Shown here piece by piece: positions 34,607-43,315 of a DNA stretch of 64,000 nucleotides. Under the pieces are notes generated by a model. The model was not told where the DNA came from. It worked only from the letters and a program-made list of their open reading frames with translations, and ran no database searches. The position numbers and the translations under genes were made by a program. The stretch is from positions 6,386,001 through 6,450,000 of the forward strand of contig NZ_CP075691.1 in NCBI RefSeq assembly GCF_020026305.1. Reading direction: 5' to 3'. Source of the stretch: Streptomyces sp. 135 (GTDB lineage Bacteria > Actinomycetota > Actinomycetes > Streptomycetales > Streptomycetaceae). The number at the start of each line of letters is the position of its first letter. Within the stretch, counting starts at the first letter, position 1.

Positions 34607-35707
34607 CTACTCCTGCTTCTTGCGGCGCGTGCCGAAGACGATCTCGTCCCAGCTGGGCACCGCGGCGCGGCGCCCTGGGCGCACTCCGTCGGCCTCGGCC
34701 TGGCGGTCGGTGGAACCGACCAGGCGGTCGCGGTGGCTGGCCACCGAGCGCGGCATGAGGACGTCCGCGTAGGCCGAGCCGGCGCCGGCCGACGCCGCGG
34801 GCGGCTCCTCGGCCTCCGGCTCCAGCTCGGGCTCTTCCTGGGCGGGCGGCGGCAGTTCCGCGGTGGTCGCGGCCGAGGGCCGCTCGGGCACCACCATGTC
34901 GCCACGGAAGCTGGGCACCGCCTCCAGGAGGCTGGTCAGCGAGTCGCGCTCCTGCTCGGCGACCGCGGGCACCACGCCGTCGGTCTCCTCCGCCGGTTCG
35001 GCGGGGGAGGCCGGGATGCTCTGGCGGTCGAGCTGCCGGTCCAGGGCGCGGTCGAGTGGCCGCTCCGGCGGACGGTCCCGGGGGAGCCGGGCGATGCGCG
35101 GCACGAACGGGAAGCTGGGCTCGGGCGCGGCGATGTCGTCCGTCTCGCCGATCAGCGAGCGCGCCTCGTCGTCCACGGCCTGGACGAGCCGCCGGGGCGG
35201 GTCGTACGTCCAGCTCGCGGAGTGCGGCTCGGTCGCGACGCGGTAGACGAGCAGGACCTCCCAGGTGCCGTCGTCACGGCGCCAGGAGTCCCACTGGACG
35301 GACTCCTTGTCGGCGCCGCGCAGCAGCAGCCGCTCCTGCACGGCCTCGCCGAGCTGGGGCCCGGTGTTCTCACCCGGACGGCGTACGGGGGTCTTTCTGG
35401 CGCGCTCCGCCATGAAGGCGCGCTCAGCGAGCACGGGGCCTTCGAACCGGCGGACGCGGTCGACCGGGATCCCGGCGAACTGGGCCACTTCTTCCGCACT
35501 GGCACCGGCACGTATCCGCGCCTGGATGTCGCGCGGGCGGAGGTGGCTCTCCACCTCGATCTCGATCTGTCCGAGTCGGGGCCGGTCGCCGCGGACGGCC
35601 GCACGCAGCCGCTCATCGATCGGAAGCGTGTACTCCGTGCTGTCCGCAGCCTTCAGCACCAGCCGTGTGCCGTCGTTGCTGACGGCCACGACACGCAGTT
35701 CGGGCAT
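34607..35707 (-). CDS. sepH: Cell-division regulator SepH
   Basis: A 366-residue actinobacterial FtsZ regulator that stimulates Z-ring assembly. The N-terminal DUF3071 region (about 1-170) starts PELRVVAVSNDGTRLVLKAAD and contains a helix-turn-helix-like element (ASAEEVAQFAGIPVDRVRRFEGPVLAERAFMAERAR, about 80-115) known to be important for FtsZ interaction. The remainder is acidic, Pro/Glu-rich and probably disordered, ending in a basic conserved WDEIVFGTRRKKQE. The ATG at 35707 follows GGGAGGT. It is transcribed alone. The call rests on strong sequence familiarity with streptomycete SepH. Confidence 0.93.
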   Translation of the reverse strand: MPELRVVAVSNDGTRLVLKAADSTEYTLPIDERLRAAVRGDRPRLGQIEIEVESHLRPRDIQARIRAGASAEEVAQFAGIPVDRVRRFEGPVLAERAFMAERARKTPVRRPGENTGPQLGEAVQERLLLRGADKESVQWDSWRRDDGTWEVLLVYRVATEPHSASWTYDPPRRLVQAVDDEARSLIGETDDIAAPEPSFPFVPRIARLPRDRPPERPLDRALDRQLDRQSIPASPAEPAEETDGVVPAVAEQERDSLTSLLEAVPSFRGDMVVPERPSAATTAELPPPAQEEPELEPEAEEPPAASAGAGSAYADVLMPRSVASHRDRLVGSTDRQAEADGVRPGRRAAVPSWDEIVFGTRRKKQE

Positions 35708-36180
35708 GGGGACCTCCCGGGTGGTGCCTGCCGACGTCACGTGCGTCGCTGCTTCCGCTAGTCGAGTGTGGCCTGCCCGGGTGCAGCCTGCCACAACCTT
35801 GCCGAGTTGCCCGGCGTGTCGGGCAGGGGCCCTGGACCGCCGTTATGGCACGGTAACCATTTTGCAACGCTAAGTGACGACTTTCGCCACCCTGTGCGGC
35901 TAGCCCCCCACCCGGCGGTCCTGGTAAGGCCCCGGGCACCCTGGCGGGAGACCGGACCCAGGGCTCGCAACAGTACTCCATTCGGGCCACGCGGGTGGAC
36001 CGCCGCGCCGCCGAACTTCTCATGGGGGAAGGGAGTTGGCGGACTTTTCGCCGCTTGTCGCTCCCGCGCGCGCGTGGCGCACTTCACGGAATCACCCGAA
36101 ACGGAACTAATCCCTTCGGTCATACGTCCCCTTCTCGTGCAGTGAGTCGAAAAGGCGAGGAAGGCAGGCAAGGGTCGGAG
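35708..36180. other. 473-bp divergent region upstream of sepH
   Basis: It should contain the sepH promoter and that of the membrane protein at 36181. A less GC-rich patch near 35848-35880 is the best candidate for a promoter. No gene or clear operator is seen. Confidence 0.5.
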
Positions 36181-37416
36181 ATGCGAGTTAAGCCGGATTC
36201 CGGCAAGGAGTCGAAGGACCAGGAGGAGCCGGAGGAGAAGCGGCGCCTCGATCTCAGCGTGCCTCAGGTGGCCGGGAGCGCCATCGCCGCGGTCGTGGCG
36301 GCGAAGCTGGCCTCGAACCTCGGCGTCTACGGGACGATCCTCGGCGCCGGCGTCGTGAGCGGCATAGCGACCTGCGGCGGCACGATCTTCCAGCACTTCT
36401 TCAAGCGCACCGGCGAGCAGATACGCGTCGTGGCGGTGCAGGCCAAGCCGAAGGCGCATCAGGTGCCCGCCACCACCGCCACGCGCGTGCCCGAGACGTT
36501 CAGGACGTCCGCCTACCCCGGCTACCCGGGGGCCGCGTCCGCCACCGGGCCCGTGACCACGACATGGGGGAGACCACAGGACCCCGAAGCCGACGCGACC
36601 AGGGCGCTTCCCGCCGCGGACGCCGACCCGACGACCGCGCTGCCCTCCGTGGCGGCCGGTCTCGACGCCGAGAAGACGCAGCTGCTCGGCCCGGTCGACG
36701 CCACCCGGCTCGTGCCGGGTGAGGATGCCACCCAAGTGATGTCCCCCGAGGACGCCACCCGGTTGACGCCCCGTGACGACGCCACGCGCGTGCTGCGCGT
36801 CGGGGCCCCGGCATCGCCTCCGGGAGTGCCGCTCGAACCGCCGCTGCCCTCGGACGACTTCACCGACGGCACCACGCACCGCGCGCAGATCCGCAACTGG
36901 AAGCGGCCGTTGATCGCGGCAGCCGTCGTGTTCGGTGTCGCCATGGCAGGCATCACCACGTACGAGCTGGCCTCCGGGAAGGACCTCAGCGGCGGCGAGG
37001 GGACGACGATCAGCAACGGCTTCTCGGGGAACAACACCTCTCCGAAGAAGCCCACCACGCCATCCGGTGAACCGTCGGGGCAGCCCTCGGACAACGGCAC
37101 TTCGGGGACGGACGACTCCCGGCAGGGCGGGGACAACGCGTCGCCGGATCCGGACGGGACCGGCGGGCAGACCCCGGGCCATGGTGACGGCAGCGGCGAT
37201 GGCTCCGGTTCCGGTTCCAAGCAGGACCAGGACCCCGACAAGGGCACCGGCACGGACCCCGACAAGGACAAGGGCACCGACTCCGGAGACGACGGTTCCA
37301 CGACGGGCCCGACGCCGACGCCGAAGCCGACCCCCACGCCCTCGAACGGCACAGGCGCCGGCTCCGGCACGGGCACCGACGGCGAAGCGCAGCAGGGCGA
37401 GACCACCAGCCCGTAG
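36181..37416 (+). CDS. Membrane protein with repeat region and disordered extracellular tail
   Basis: A 411-residue protein of unknown function. A charged N-terminus is followed by hydrophobic segments at about 30-65 (VAGSAIAAVVAAKLASNLGV, ILGAGVVSGIATCGGTIF). A cytoplasmic stretch then has repeats of the type ExTQLL/DATRL (about 155-205: DATRLVP, DATQVMS, DATRLTP, DATRVLR). A helix near 245-262 leads to a long Gly/Ser/Asp/Thr/Pro tail. The Thr repeats could be phospho-sites for Ser/Thr kinases, but that is speculation. The ATG at 36181 follows AAGGG. Its stop is 6 bp from that of the convergent oxidase. Confidence 0.7.
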   Translation: MRVKPDSGKESKDQEEPEEKRRLDLSVPQVAGSAIAAVVAAKLASNLGVYGTILGAGVVSGIATCGGTIFQHFFKRTGEQIRVVAVQAKPKAHQVPATTATRVPETFRTSAYPGYPGAASATGPVTTTWGRPQDPEADATRALPAADADPTTALPSVAAGLDAEKTQLLGPVDATRLVPGEDATQVMSPEDATRLTPRDDATRVLRVGAPASPPGVPLEPPLPSDDFTDGTTHRAQIRNWKRPLIAAAVVFGVAMAGITTYELASGKDLSGGEGTTISNGFSGNNTSPKKPTTPSGEPSGQPSDNGTSGTDDSRQGGDNASPDPDGTGGQTPGHGDGSGDGSGSGSKQDQDPDKGTGTDPDKDKGTDSGDDGSTTGPTPTPKPTPTPSNGTGAGSGTGTDGEAQQGETTSP

Positions 37417-37422
37417 GCGAGG

Positions 37423-38754
37423 TCAGTCGCCGAGGACCCGCCGCAGGTAGGCGTTGGCGAACATGCGGTCCGGGTCCAGGCGGTCGCGCACGGCGGTGAA
37501 CTCATCGAAGCGGGGGTACGCCTCGGCGAAGTACTCCGCGTCGCGCGTGTGCAGCTTGCCCCAGTGCGGCCGCCCCTCGTGCGCGGTGAAGATCCGCTCC
37601 GCCGCCGCGAAGTACGCCTGGTACGGCGTGCCCTTGTACATGTGGACGGCGATGTACGCGCTCTCCCGGCCCGAGGCCGTGGAGAGCGCGATGTCGTCCG
37701 CCGGCGCCGTGCGGACCTCCACGGGGAAGCTGATCCGCAGCCGCGAACGCTCGACCATGGCCTTCAGCTCACGCAGGGTCTCCACGAGGGCCTCGCGCGG
37801 AACGGCGTACTCCATCTCCATGAAGCGCACCCGGCGCGGGCTGGTGAAGACCTTGTAAGGGATGTCCGTGTACGTGCGGGCGGACAGCGCCTTGCTGGAG
37901 ATCTTGGCGATGCCGGGGATGGTCACGGGGAAGGCCCGGCCGAGGGAGTTGACCGCCTGGAAGAGGCCGTTGGAGAGCAACTCGTCCTCTACGAAGGCGC
38001 TGATCCTGCTGGGCGGGGCCACGGGACCCGGGCTGCGGTTGTTGCGCTTGGTGTTGCAGTTGCCGGTGTGCGGGAACCAGTAGAACTCGAAGTGCTCGTT
38101 CTCGGTGAAGAGCGCCTCGAAGTCGCTCGTGACCCGGTCGAACGTCATCGGCTCCTCACGGGCGGTCAGGAAGAAGACCGGTTCCACGGCGAAGGTGATG
38201 GCGGTGATCACGCCGAGCGCCCCGAGCCCCACGCGGGCGGCGGCGAAGACGTCGGGGTTCTCCTCGGCGGAGCAGGTCAGGATCGTGCCGTCGGCGGTGA
38301 CCAGCTCAAGGCCCGTGATCTGGGCGGCGATCGAGGCCGAGTCGCGGCCCGTGCCGTGCGTGCCGGTGCTGACGGCTCCGGAGACCGTCTGCTCCATGAT
38401 GTCGCCCATGTTCGTGAGCGACAGGCCCTCGCGGGCGAGCGCCGTGTTCAGGCGCTTCAGCGGGGTGCCGGCCTCCACGGTGACCGTGCCCGCCGTCCGG
38501 TCGATCGCGCGGATGCCGGTGAGGAGATCGGGCCGTATGAGGAGGCCGTCGGTCGCGGCCGCCGCCGTGAAGGAGTGACCCGTGCCGACGGGCTTCGCCC
38601 GCAGGCCGTCGGCCTTGGCGCGGCGCAGGGCCTCGGACAGCTCGTCCACCGAGGCGGGGGTGGTCTCCCTGGCGGGCCGCGCGGTGACGTTGCCCGCCCA
38701 GTTACGCCACGCCGCTGTGCTCTTCCCGCTGGCCGTGCCCGTTCCCGTGCTCAT
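37423..38754 (-). CDS. FAD-linked oxidase, D-arabinono-1,4-lactone oxidase type
   Basis: A 443-residue VAO/PCMH-family flavoprotein. The FAD domain has PVGTGHSFTAAAATDG (the His of GHS is the usual covalent FAD site), VEAGTPLKRLNTAL and GAVSTGTHGTGRDSASI. The C-terminal ALO domain ends with HWGKLHTRDAEYF and a DRLDPDRMFANAYLRRVLG motif shared with aldono-lactone oxidases and alditol oxidases. It would oxidise a sugar lactone or polyol with O2. The ATG at 38754 has GGGAGGGA and lies inside the end of the upstream MFS gene (53-bp overlap), so the two are coupled; the transporter may carry its substrate. Confidence 0.88.
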   Translation of the reverse strand: MSTGTGTASGKSTAAWRNWAGNVTARPARETTPASVDELSEALRRAKADGLRAKPVGTGHSFTAAAATDGLLIRPDLLTGIRAIDRTAGTVTVEAGTPLKRLNTALAREGLSLTNMGDIMEQTVSGAVSTGTHGTGRDSASIAAQITGLELVTADGTILTCSAEENPDVFAAARVGLGALGVITAITFAVEPVFFLTAREEPMTFDRVTSDFEALFTENEHFEFYWFPHTGNCNTKRNNRSPGPVAPPSRISAFVEDELLSNGLFQAVNSLGRAFPVTIPGIAKISSKALSARTYTDIPYKVFTSPRRVRFMEMEYAVPREALVETLRELKAMVERSRLRISFPVEVRTAPADDIALSTASGRESAYIAVHMYKGTPYQAYFAAAERIFTAHEGRPHWGKLHTRDAEYFAEAYPRFDEFTAVRDRLDPDRMFANAYLRRVLGD

Positions 38755-39952
38755 CGGTCCCTCCCCGTCGCGGAACCGGCCTCTTCAGCCGGCGATAGCC
38801 CAGGAGCCCGACGACGACCGCGGCGGCCCCGGAGATCCCCGGGACCGTGTACCCGGCCTCCGATCCCGCGGCGTCGATCACCCAGCCGGCCGCGGAGGAG
38901 CCGAGCGCGACGCCGACCGCGAGTCCGGTGCTCACCCAGGTCATGCCCTCGGTCAGCTTCGCGCGTGGTACGTGCTCCTCGACGAGGGCCATCGTCGTGA
39001 TCATTGTGGGTGCGATGGAAAGGCCCGCGACGAACAGCGCCACGGCCAGAAACAGCAGGTTCCCGACCAGTTGAAGCGGGATCATACTCACGGCCATCGC
39101 GCAGACGCCCAGCAGCCACCTGCGGGCCGGTGCCCCCTTGAAGTGCAGCAGCCCGAAGACCGCTCCGGCGAGGCAGGAGCCGAGCGCGTAGACCGCGAGC
39201 ACCAGGCTCGCCGCGGACTTGTGGCCCTGGTCCTCCGCGTACGCCACGGTGACCACGTCGATCGACCCGAAGATCGCGCCGGTCGCGACGAACGTGGCGA
39301 CGAGCACCTGGAGGCCGCCTGAACGCAATGCCGAGCCCCTGGTGTGGTGCTCGCGCGGGTGGGGCACCGGCTCGGTGGCCCGCTGGGCCGTCAGCCAGAA
39401 GACACCGACGGCGAGGAAGCCCCCCGCGAGCAGCGGCCCGGCCTCGGGGAACCACACCGTGGAGAGCCCGATCGAGATGATCGGCCCGAAGATGAAGCAG
39501 ACCTCGTCCACCACGGACTCGAAGGAGTACGCGGTGTGCAGCTGCGGGGTGCCGCGGTACAGGACGGCCCAGCGGGCCCGGATCATCGAGCCCACGCTCG
39601 GCACACAGCCGACCAGGGCGGCGAAGAGGAACAGCGTCCAGTCCGGCGTCTCGAACTTCGCGCACAGCAGCAGCCCTGCGACCGCGGCCAGGGAGACCAG
39701 CGTGGCAGGCCTGAGCACCCGGCGCTGGCCGTGCCGGTCCACCAGGCGGGAGATCTGCGGCCCGATCGCGGCGGCGGACAGCGCCACCGTCGCCGAGAGC
39801 GCGCCGGCGAGGCCGTACCGCCCGGTCAGCTGGGACACCATCGTCACGATGCCGATGCCCATCATCGAAAGCGGCATACGGCCGAGGAACCCGGCCGTGG
39901 AGAACGCCTTGGTGCCGGGGGCGGCGAAGAGGGCTCGGTAGGAGCTGGGCAC
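38702..39952 (-). CDS. MFS transporter
   Basis: A 416-residue, 12-helix major facilitator. The first helix begins at FSTAGFLGRMPLSMMGIGIVTMV, and the loop 2-3 motif A-like region reads QISRLVDRHGQRRVLRPA. The C-terminus is hydrophilic (KRPVPRRGGTDEHGNGHGQREEH). The GTG at 39952 follows GCGGAG; a GTC two codons earlier cannot start. The gene overlaps the lactone oxidase by 53 bp. Substrate unknown, perhaps a sugar acid or lactone by association. Divergent from hemH across 142 bp. Confidence 0.85.
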   Translation of the reverse strand: MPSSYRALFAAPGTKAFSTAGFLGRMPLSMMGIGIVTMVSQLTGRYGLAGALSATVALSAAAIGPQISRLVDRHGQRRVLRPATLVSLAAVAGLLLCAKFETPDWTLFLFAALVGCVPSVGSMIRARWAVLYRGTPQLHTAYSFESVVDEVCFIFGPIISIGLSTVWFPEAGPLLAGGFLAVGVFWLTAQRATEPVPHPREHHTRGSALRSGGLQVLVATFVATGAIFGSIDVVTVAYAEDQGHKSAASLVLAVYALGSCLAGAVFGLLHFKGAPARRWLLGVCAMAVSMIPLQLVGNLLFLAVALFVAGLSIAPTMITTMALVEEHVPRAKLTEGMTWVSTGLAVGVALGSSAAGWVIDAAGSEAGYTVPGISGAAAVVVGLLGYRRLKRPVPRRGGTDEHGNGHGQREEHSGVA

Positions 39953-40094
39953 GTGGACTCCGCGAAAGCGCCGGGGCCGCCTGTGAGAAGCGACCCCGGT
40001 AAGGCGTAAAGGTGGCTGATACAGCTTACGGCCCCGGCGGGGCGGACGCACCGTGATTTTCCGGCTGTCAGTGGCGGGTGGCAGGATCGGTTGC

Positions 40095-41222
40095 ATGTCC
40101 GATGCGCTCGATCCCACTCCCTACGACGCCCTGCTGCTGCTCTCGTTCGGCGGCCCCGAGGGCCCCGACGACGTGGTCCCGTTCCTGGAGAACGTGACGC
40201 GCGGGCGCGGCATCCCCAAGGAGCGGCTCAAGGAGGTGGGGCAGCACTACTTCCTGTTCGGCGGGGTCAGCCCGATCAACGACCAGAACCGCGCCCTCCT
40301 CGACGCCCTGCGCAAGGACTTCGCGGAGCACGGCCTGGACCTGCCGGTCTACTGGGGCAATCGCAACTGGGCGCCGTACCTCACCGACACCCTGCGCGAG
40401 ATGGTCACCGACGGCCACCGCCGCATCCTGGTCCTGGCCACCAGTGCGTACGCCTCGTACTCGGGCTGCCGCCAGTACCGCGAGAACCTCGCCGACTCCC
40501 TCGCCGCCCTGGAGGCCGAGGGCCTGGAGCTGCCGCGGATCGACAAGCTCCGGCACTACTTCAACCACCCCGGCTTCGTGCGCCCCATGATCGACGGCGT
40601 CCTGAAGTCCCTCTCCGAACTGCCCGAGGACGTACGGGACGGCGCGCACCTCGCCTTCACGACGCACTCCATCCCGAACGCCGCGGCCGACACATCGGGC
40701 CCGACCGAGGACCACGGCGACGGCGGTGCCTACGTCAAGGAGCACCTGGACGTCGCCCGCCTCATCGCCGACGCGGTGCGCGAGGAGACCGGCGTCGAGC
40801 ACCCCTGGCAGCTCGTCTACCAGTCGCGCAGCGGCGCGCCGCACATCCCGTGGCTGGAGCCGGACATCTGCGACCACCTGGAGGAGCGGCACGGCGCCGG
40901 CGCCCCCGCGGTGGTCATGGTCCCCATCGGCTTCGTCTCGGACCACATGGAGGTCCTGTACGACCTCGACACCGAGGCCGAGGCCAAGGCCGCCGAGCTG
41001 GGCCTGCCGGTCCGCCGCTCGGCGACGGTCGGCGCCGACCCGCGGTTCGCCGCGGCGATCAGGGACCTGGTCCTGGAGCGCGCGGCCAAGGAGAGCGGCA
41101 CGCCCGTCACCCCCTGCGCCCTCGGGACGCTGGGCGCGAGCCACGACCTGTGCCCGGTGGGCTGCTGCCCGGCCCGCGCCCCGAAGCCCGCGGCCGCCGG
41201 CGCCGACAGCCCGTACGCGTGA
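40095..41222 (+). CDS. hemH: Coproporphyrin ferrochelatase
   Basis: A 375-residue ferrochelatase, inserting Fe2+ into coproporphyrin III in the actinobacterial coproporphyrin-dependent haem route (also named cpfC). Family features are LLLSFGGPEGPDDVVPFLENV, the catalytic His in FTTHSIPNAAA and the conserved Glu region VMVPIGFVSDHMEVLYDLD. Cysteines in SGCRQY and in the C-terminal CALGTLGASHDLCPVGCC suggest the [2Fe-2S] cluster seen in actinobacterial enzymes. The ATG at 40095 follows AGGATCGG. The next gene begins 33 bp downstream. Confidence 0.94.
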   Translation: MSDALDPTPYDALLLLSFGGPEGPDDVVPFLENVTRGRGIPKERLKEVGQHYFLFGGVSPINDQNRALLDALRKDFAEHGLDLPVYWGNRNWAPYLTDTLREMVTDGHRRILVLATSAYASYSGCRQYRENLADSLAALEAEGLELPRIDKLRHYFNHPGFVRPMIDGVLKSLSELPEDVRDGAHLAFTTHSIPNAAADTSGPTEDHGDGGAYVKEHLDVARLIADAVREETGVEHPWQLVYQSRSGAPHIPWLEPDICDHLEERHGAGAPAVVMVPIGFVSDHMEVLYDLDTEAEAKAAELGLPVRRSATVGADPRFAAAIRDLVLERAAKESGTPVTPCALGTLGASHDLCPVGCCPARAPKPAAAGADSPYA

Positions 41223-41254
41223 CCCCCGAGACCCCCCGAGCTGGAGCGAGCACC

Positions 41255-42064
41255 ATGACGGACCCGCTGAAGGCGCTCAAGGCCGAGCTGCTCGACGTCG
41301 CCCTGGAGGCCGCGCACCGCGCCGGTGTCTTCCTGCGCGACGGCCGCCCCGATGACCTGGGCGTGGCGGCCACCAAGTCCAGCGCCGTGGACGTCGTCAC
41401 CGAGATGGACATCGCCTCGGAGAAGCTCATCACCGACTTCCTCGCCGAGCGCAGGCCGGACGACGGCGTGCTCGGCGAGGAGGGCGCGAGCCTGGAGGGC
41501 AGCAGCGGCGTGCAGTGGGTCGTCGACCCGATCGATGGCACCGTCAACTACCTGTACGGCCGCCCGGACTGGTGCGTGTCCATCGCCGCCCGCAAGGACG
41601 GCGAGACCCTCGTCGGGGTCGTCCACGCCCCGGTCCGCGGCGAGACGTACCGCGCGGTCCTCGGCGAGGGCGCCTTCGTCGGCGACCGCCCCGCGCGCGT
41701 GCGCCCCGCGCCGCCGTTCGGTCAGGCCCTGGTCGGCACCGGCTTCGGCTATCTCACCGAGCGCCGTGCCCGGCAGGCCGAGGTCGCCCGGCACCTCGTC
41801 CCGAAGGTGCGCGACATCCGCCGCGGCGGCTCGGCGGCGATCGACCTGTGCGACGTCGCGCTGGGCAGGCTGGACGCGTACTACGAGCGAGGGCTCAACC
41901 CCTGGGACTTCGCGGCGGGCGACCTCGTCGCGCGGGAAGCGGGCGCCCTGACCGGTGGCCGCCCCGGAGAGGCCCTGTCGGGCGAGCTGGCCATCGCTGC
42001 CGCACCCGGCCTCTTCGAGCCCCTCCAGGACCTCCTGGAGGACCTCGGGGCCTGGCACGACTGA
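41255..42064 (+). CDS. Inositol monophosphatase family phosphatase
   Basis: A 269-residue Mg2+-dependent sugar-phosphate phosphatase. Metal ligands are visible in GVLGEEGAS and DPIDGTVNYLYGRP, and the C-terminal metal site is GLNPWDFAAGDLVAREAG. Close relatives in actinobacteria act on inositol-1-phosphate, histidinol-phosphate or fructose-1,6-bisphosphate; specificity is unclear. The ATG at 41255 has GGAG with 8-bp spacing; GTG 41219, overlapping the hemH stop, is an alternative. It is likely co-transcribed with hemH, and a hairpin ends the unit. Confidence 0.9.
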   Translation: MTDPLKALKAELLDVALEAAHRAGVFLRDGRPDDLGVAATKSSAVDVVTEMDIASEKLITDFLAERRPDDGVLGEEGASLEGSSGVQWVVDPIDGTVNYLYGRPDWCVSIAARKDGETLVGVVHAPVRGETYRAVLGEGAFVGDRPARVRPAPPFGQALVGTGFGYLTERRARQAEVARHLVPKVRDIRRGGSAAIDLCDVALGRLDAYYERGLNPWDFAAGDLVAREAGALTGGRPGEALSGELAIAAAPGLFEPLQDLLEDLGAWHD

Positions 42065-42078
42065 CGCGGGCGCGCACG

Positions 42079-42120
42079 CGAAGGCCCCGGCACCTCGTCC
42101 AAGGATGCCGGGGCCCTTCG
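42079..42120 (+). terminator. Hairpin after the hemH-IMPase operon
   Basis: CCCCGGCA (42085-42092) pairs with TGCCGGGG (42106-42113), extended by CGAAGG against CCTTCG with one bulged C. Confidence 0.75.
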
Positions 42121-42128
42121 TGCGTATG

Positions 42129-42186
42129 TGCTCAGACGCGTACATGCTCAGACGCGTACATGCTCAGACGCGTACGTGCTCAGACG
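42129..42186. repeat. 16-bp tandem repeat, about 3.6 copies
   Basis: The unit TGCTCAGACGCGTACA occurs at 42129-42144 and 42145-42160, with one change at 42161-42176, and a partial fourth copy from 42177. The last copy includes the stop codon of the minus-strand small gene. Confidence 0.9.
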
Positions 42187-42353
42187 TGCAGAGCGCCTAC
42201 CTCGACGCCGTGCTCGGCGGCCAGGCGGTGGAGGTCTTCCAGCTCCGCCTGCTCGACCTCGGCAAGGAAGTCGTCTCCCGTCTCACGGGCCATCGTGAGG
42301 TCGGACTCCGTGGCCTTTATGCGCTGCAGGAGACCTGCGGTGAATGCGTCCAT
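42180..42353 (-). CDS. Small hypothetical protein, helical
   Basis: A 57-residue acidic protein predicted to be two helices (AGLLQRIKATESDLTMARETGDDF, then EVEQAELEDLHRLAAEHGVEV). It is of unknown function; I recall similar short proteins in other streptomycetes at this location. The ATG at 42353 follows GAGGGGG with 7-bp spacing; the 35-codon extension upstream is unsupported. The stop lies within the last unit of the 16-bp tandem repeat. Divergent from cutR. Confidence 0.7.
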   Translation of the reverse strand: MDAFTAGLLQRIKATESDLTMARETGDDFLAEVEQAELEDLHRLAAEHGVEVGALHV

Positions 42354-42655
42354 GGTTGCGCCCCCTCGGCTGGGTCGTGGGTCGATGGCACGGGGGTGTG
42401 CCCTCAAGAAGGGGCGATCACGTCTCGAACCGCTCCTGGAGAAAGCGGTTCGTGGCATGCCACATACAAAGCGTGATCGCGGGTGTAAGGCCGTCCTCCC
42501 CCCGCTCCCTTCCGTAGAAACCTCAACGGGCCGAGAAAATCCCGCATTCCCCGGTCCCCAGACCGCCTTACAGCCGGTTTATGGCCGAAAGGGGCAGGAT
42601 GGAGCCCTACCCCAAGACAAACCTGCCCGCAGGGGCACAGAGGAAGGACAGCGAC
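42354..42655. promoter_or_regulatory. Region upstream of cutR with nested inverted repeats
   Basis: Outer arms GCGATCACG (42414-42422) and CGTGATCGC (42472-42480) flank a perfect 9-bp hairpin (42426-42434 with 42444-42452) and the palindrome TGGCATGCCA (42453-42462). This may be a terminator or a regulator-binding region. The cutR promoter must lie here. Confidence 0.5.
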
Positions 42656-43309
42656 GTGCGCGTACTCGTCGTCGAGGACGAGCAGCTGCTCGCCGATGCG
42701 GTGGCCACCGGACTGCGCCGGGAGGCCATGGCCGTCGACGTCGTGTACGACGGGGCGGCCGCCCTGGAGCGCATCGGCGTCAACGACTACGACGTGGTGG
42801 TGCTCGACCGGGACCTCCCGCTCGTGCACGGCGACGACGTCTGCCGCAAGATCGTCGAGCTCGGCATGCCGACCCGCGTCCTGATGCTCACCGCGTCGGG
42901 CGATGTCAGCGACCGCGTCGAGGGACTGGAGATCGGCGCCGACGACTACCTCCCCAAGCCCTTCGCGTTCAGCGAGCTCACGGCACGCGTGCGTGCCCTC
43001 GGGCGGCGCACCAGCGTGCCGCTGCCGCCCGTCCTGGAGCGGGCCGGGATCAAGCTCGACCCCAACCGTCGCGAGGTCTTCCGCGACGGCAAGGAGATCC
43101 AGCTGGCCCCCAAGGAGTTCGCCGTCCTCGAAGTGCTGCTGCGCAGCGAGGGCGCGGTCGTCTCCGCGGAGCAGCTCCTGGAGAAGGCCTGGGACGAGAA
43201 CACCGACCCGTTCACGAACGTGGTCCGGGTCACCGTCATGACCCTGCGCCGCAAGCTCGGTGAGCCCGCCGTCATCGTGACGGTCCCGGGCTCCGGTTAC
43301 CGGATCTGA
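42656..43309 (+). CDS. cutR: Response regulator CutR
   Basis: A 217-residue OmpR-family response regulator, the known length of CutR. The receiver domain (1-115) has VVEDE at 5-9, phosphoacceptor Asp51 in VVVLDRDLP, Thr in LTASGD and Lys in YLPKPF. The winged-helix domain (about 125-217) carries the typical LAPKEFAVLEVLLRSEGAVVS and VRVTVMTLRRKLG. The GTG at 42656 follows AGGAAGGA. CutRS was first found through effects on antibiotic production and has been linked to secretion and envelope stress. It is followed after 6 bp by cutS. Confidence 0.93.
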   Translation: MRVLVVEDEQLLADAVATGLRREAMAVDVVYDGAAALERIGVNDYDVVVLDRDLPLVHGDDVCRKIVELGMPTRVLMLTASGDVSDRVEGLEIGADDYLPKPFAFSELTARVRALGRRTSVPLPPVLERAGIKLDPNRREVFRDGKEIQLAPKEFAVLEVLLRSEGAVVSAEQLLEKAWDENTDPFTNVVRVTVMTLRRKLGEPAVIVTVPGSGYRI

Positions 43310-43315
43310 CCCCCG

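Noticed and set aside
42129..42186. Tandem repeat considered as a CRISPR array
   Set aside because: Units are directly adjacent without spacers and only 16 bp long; no cas genes.
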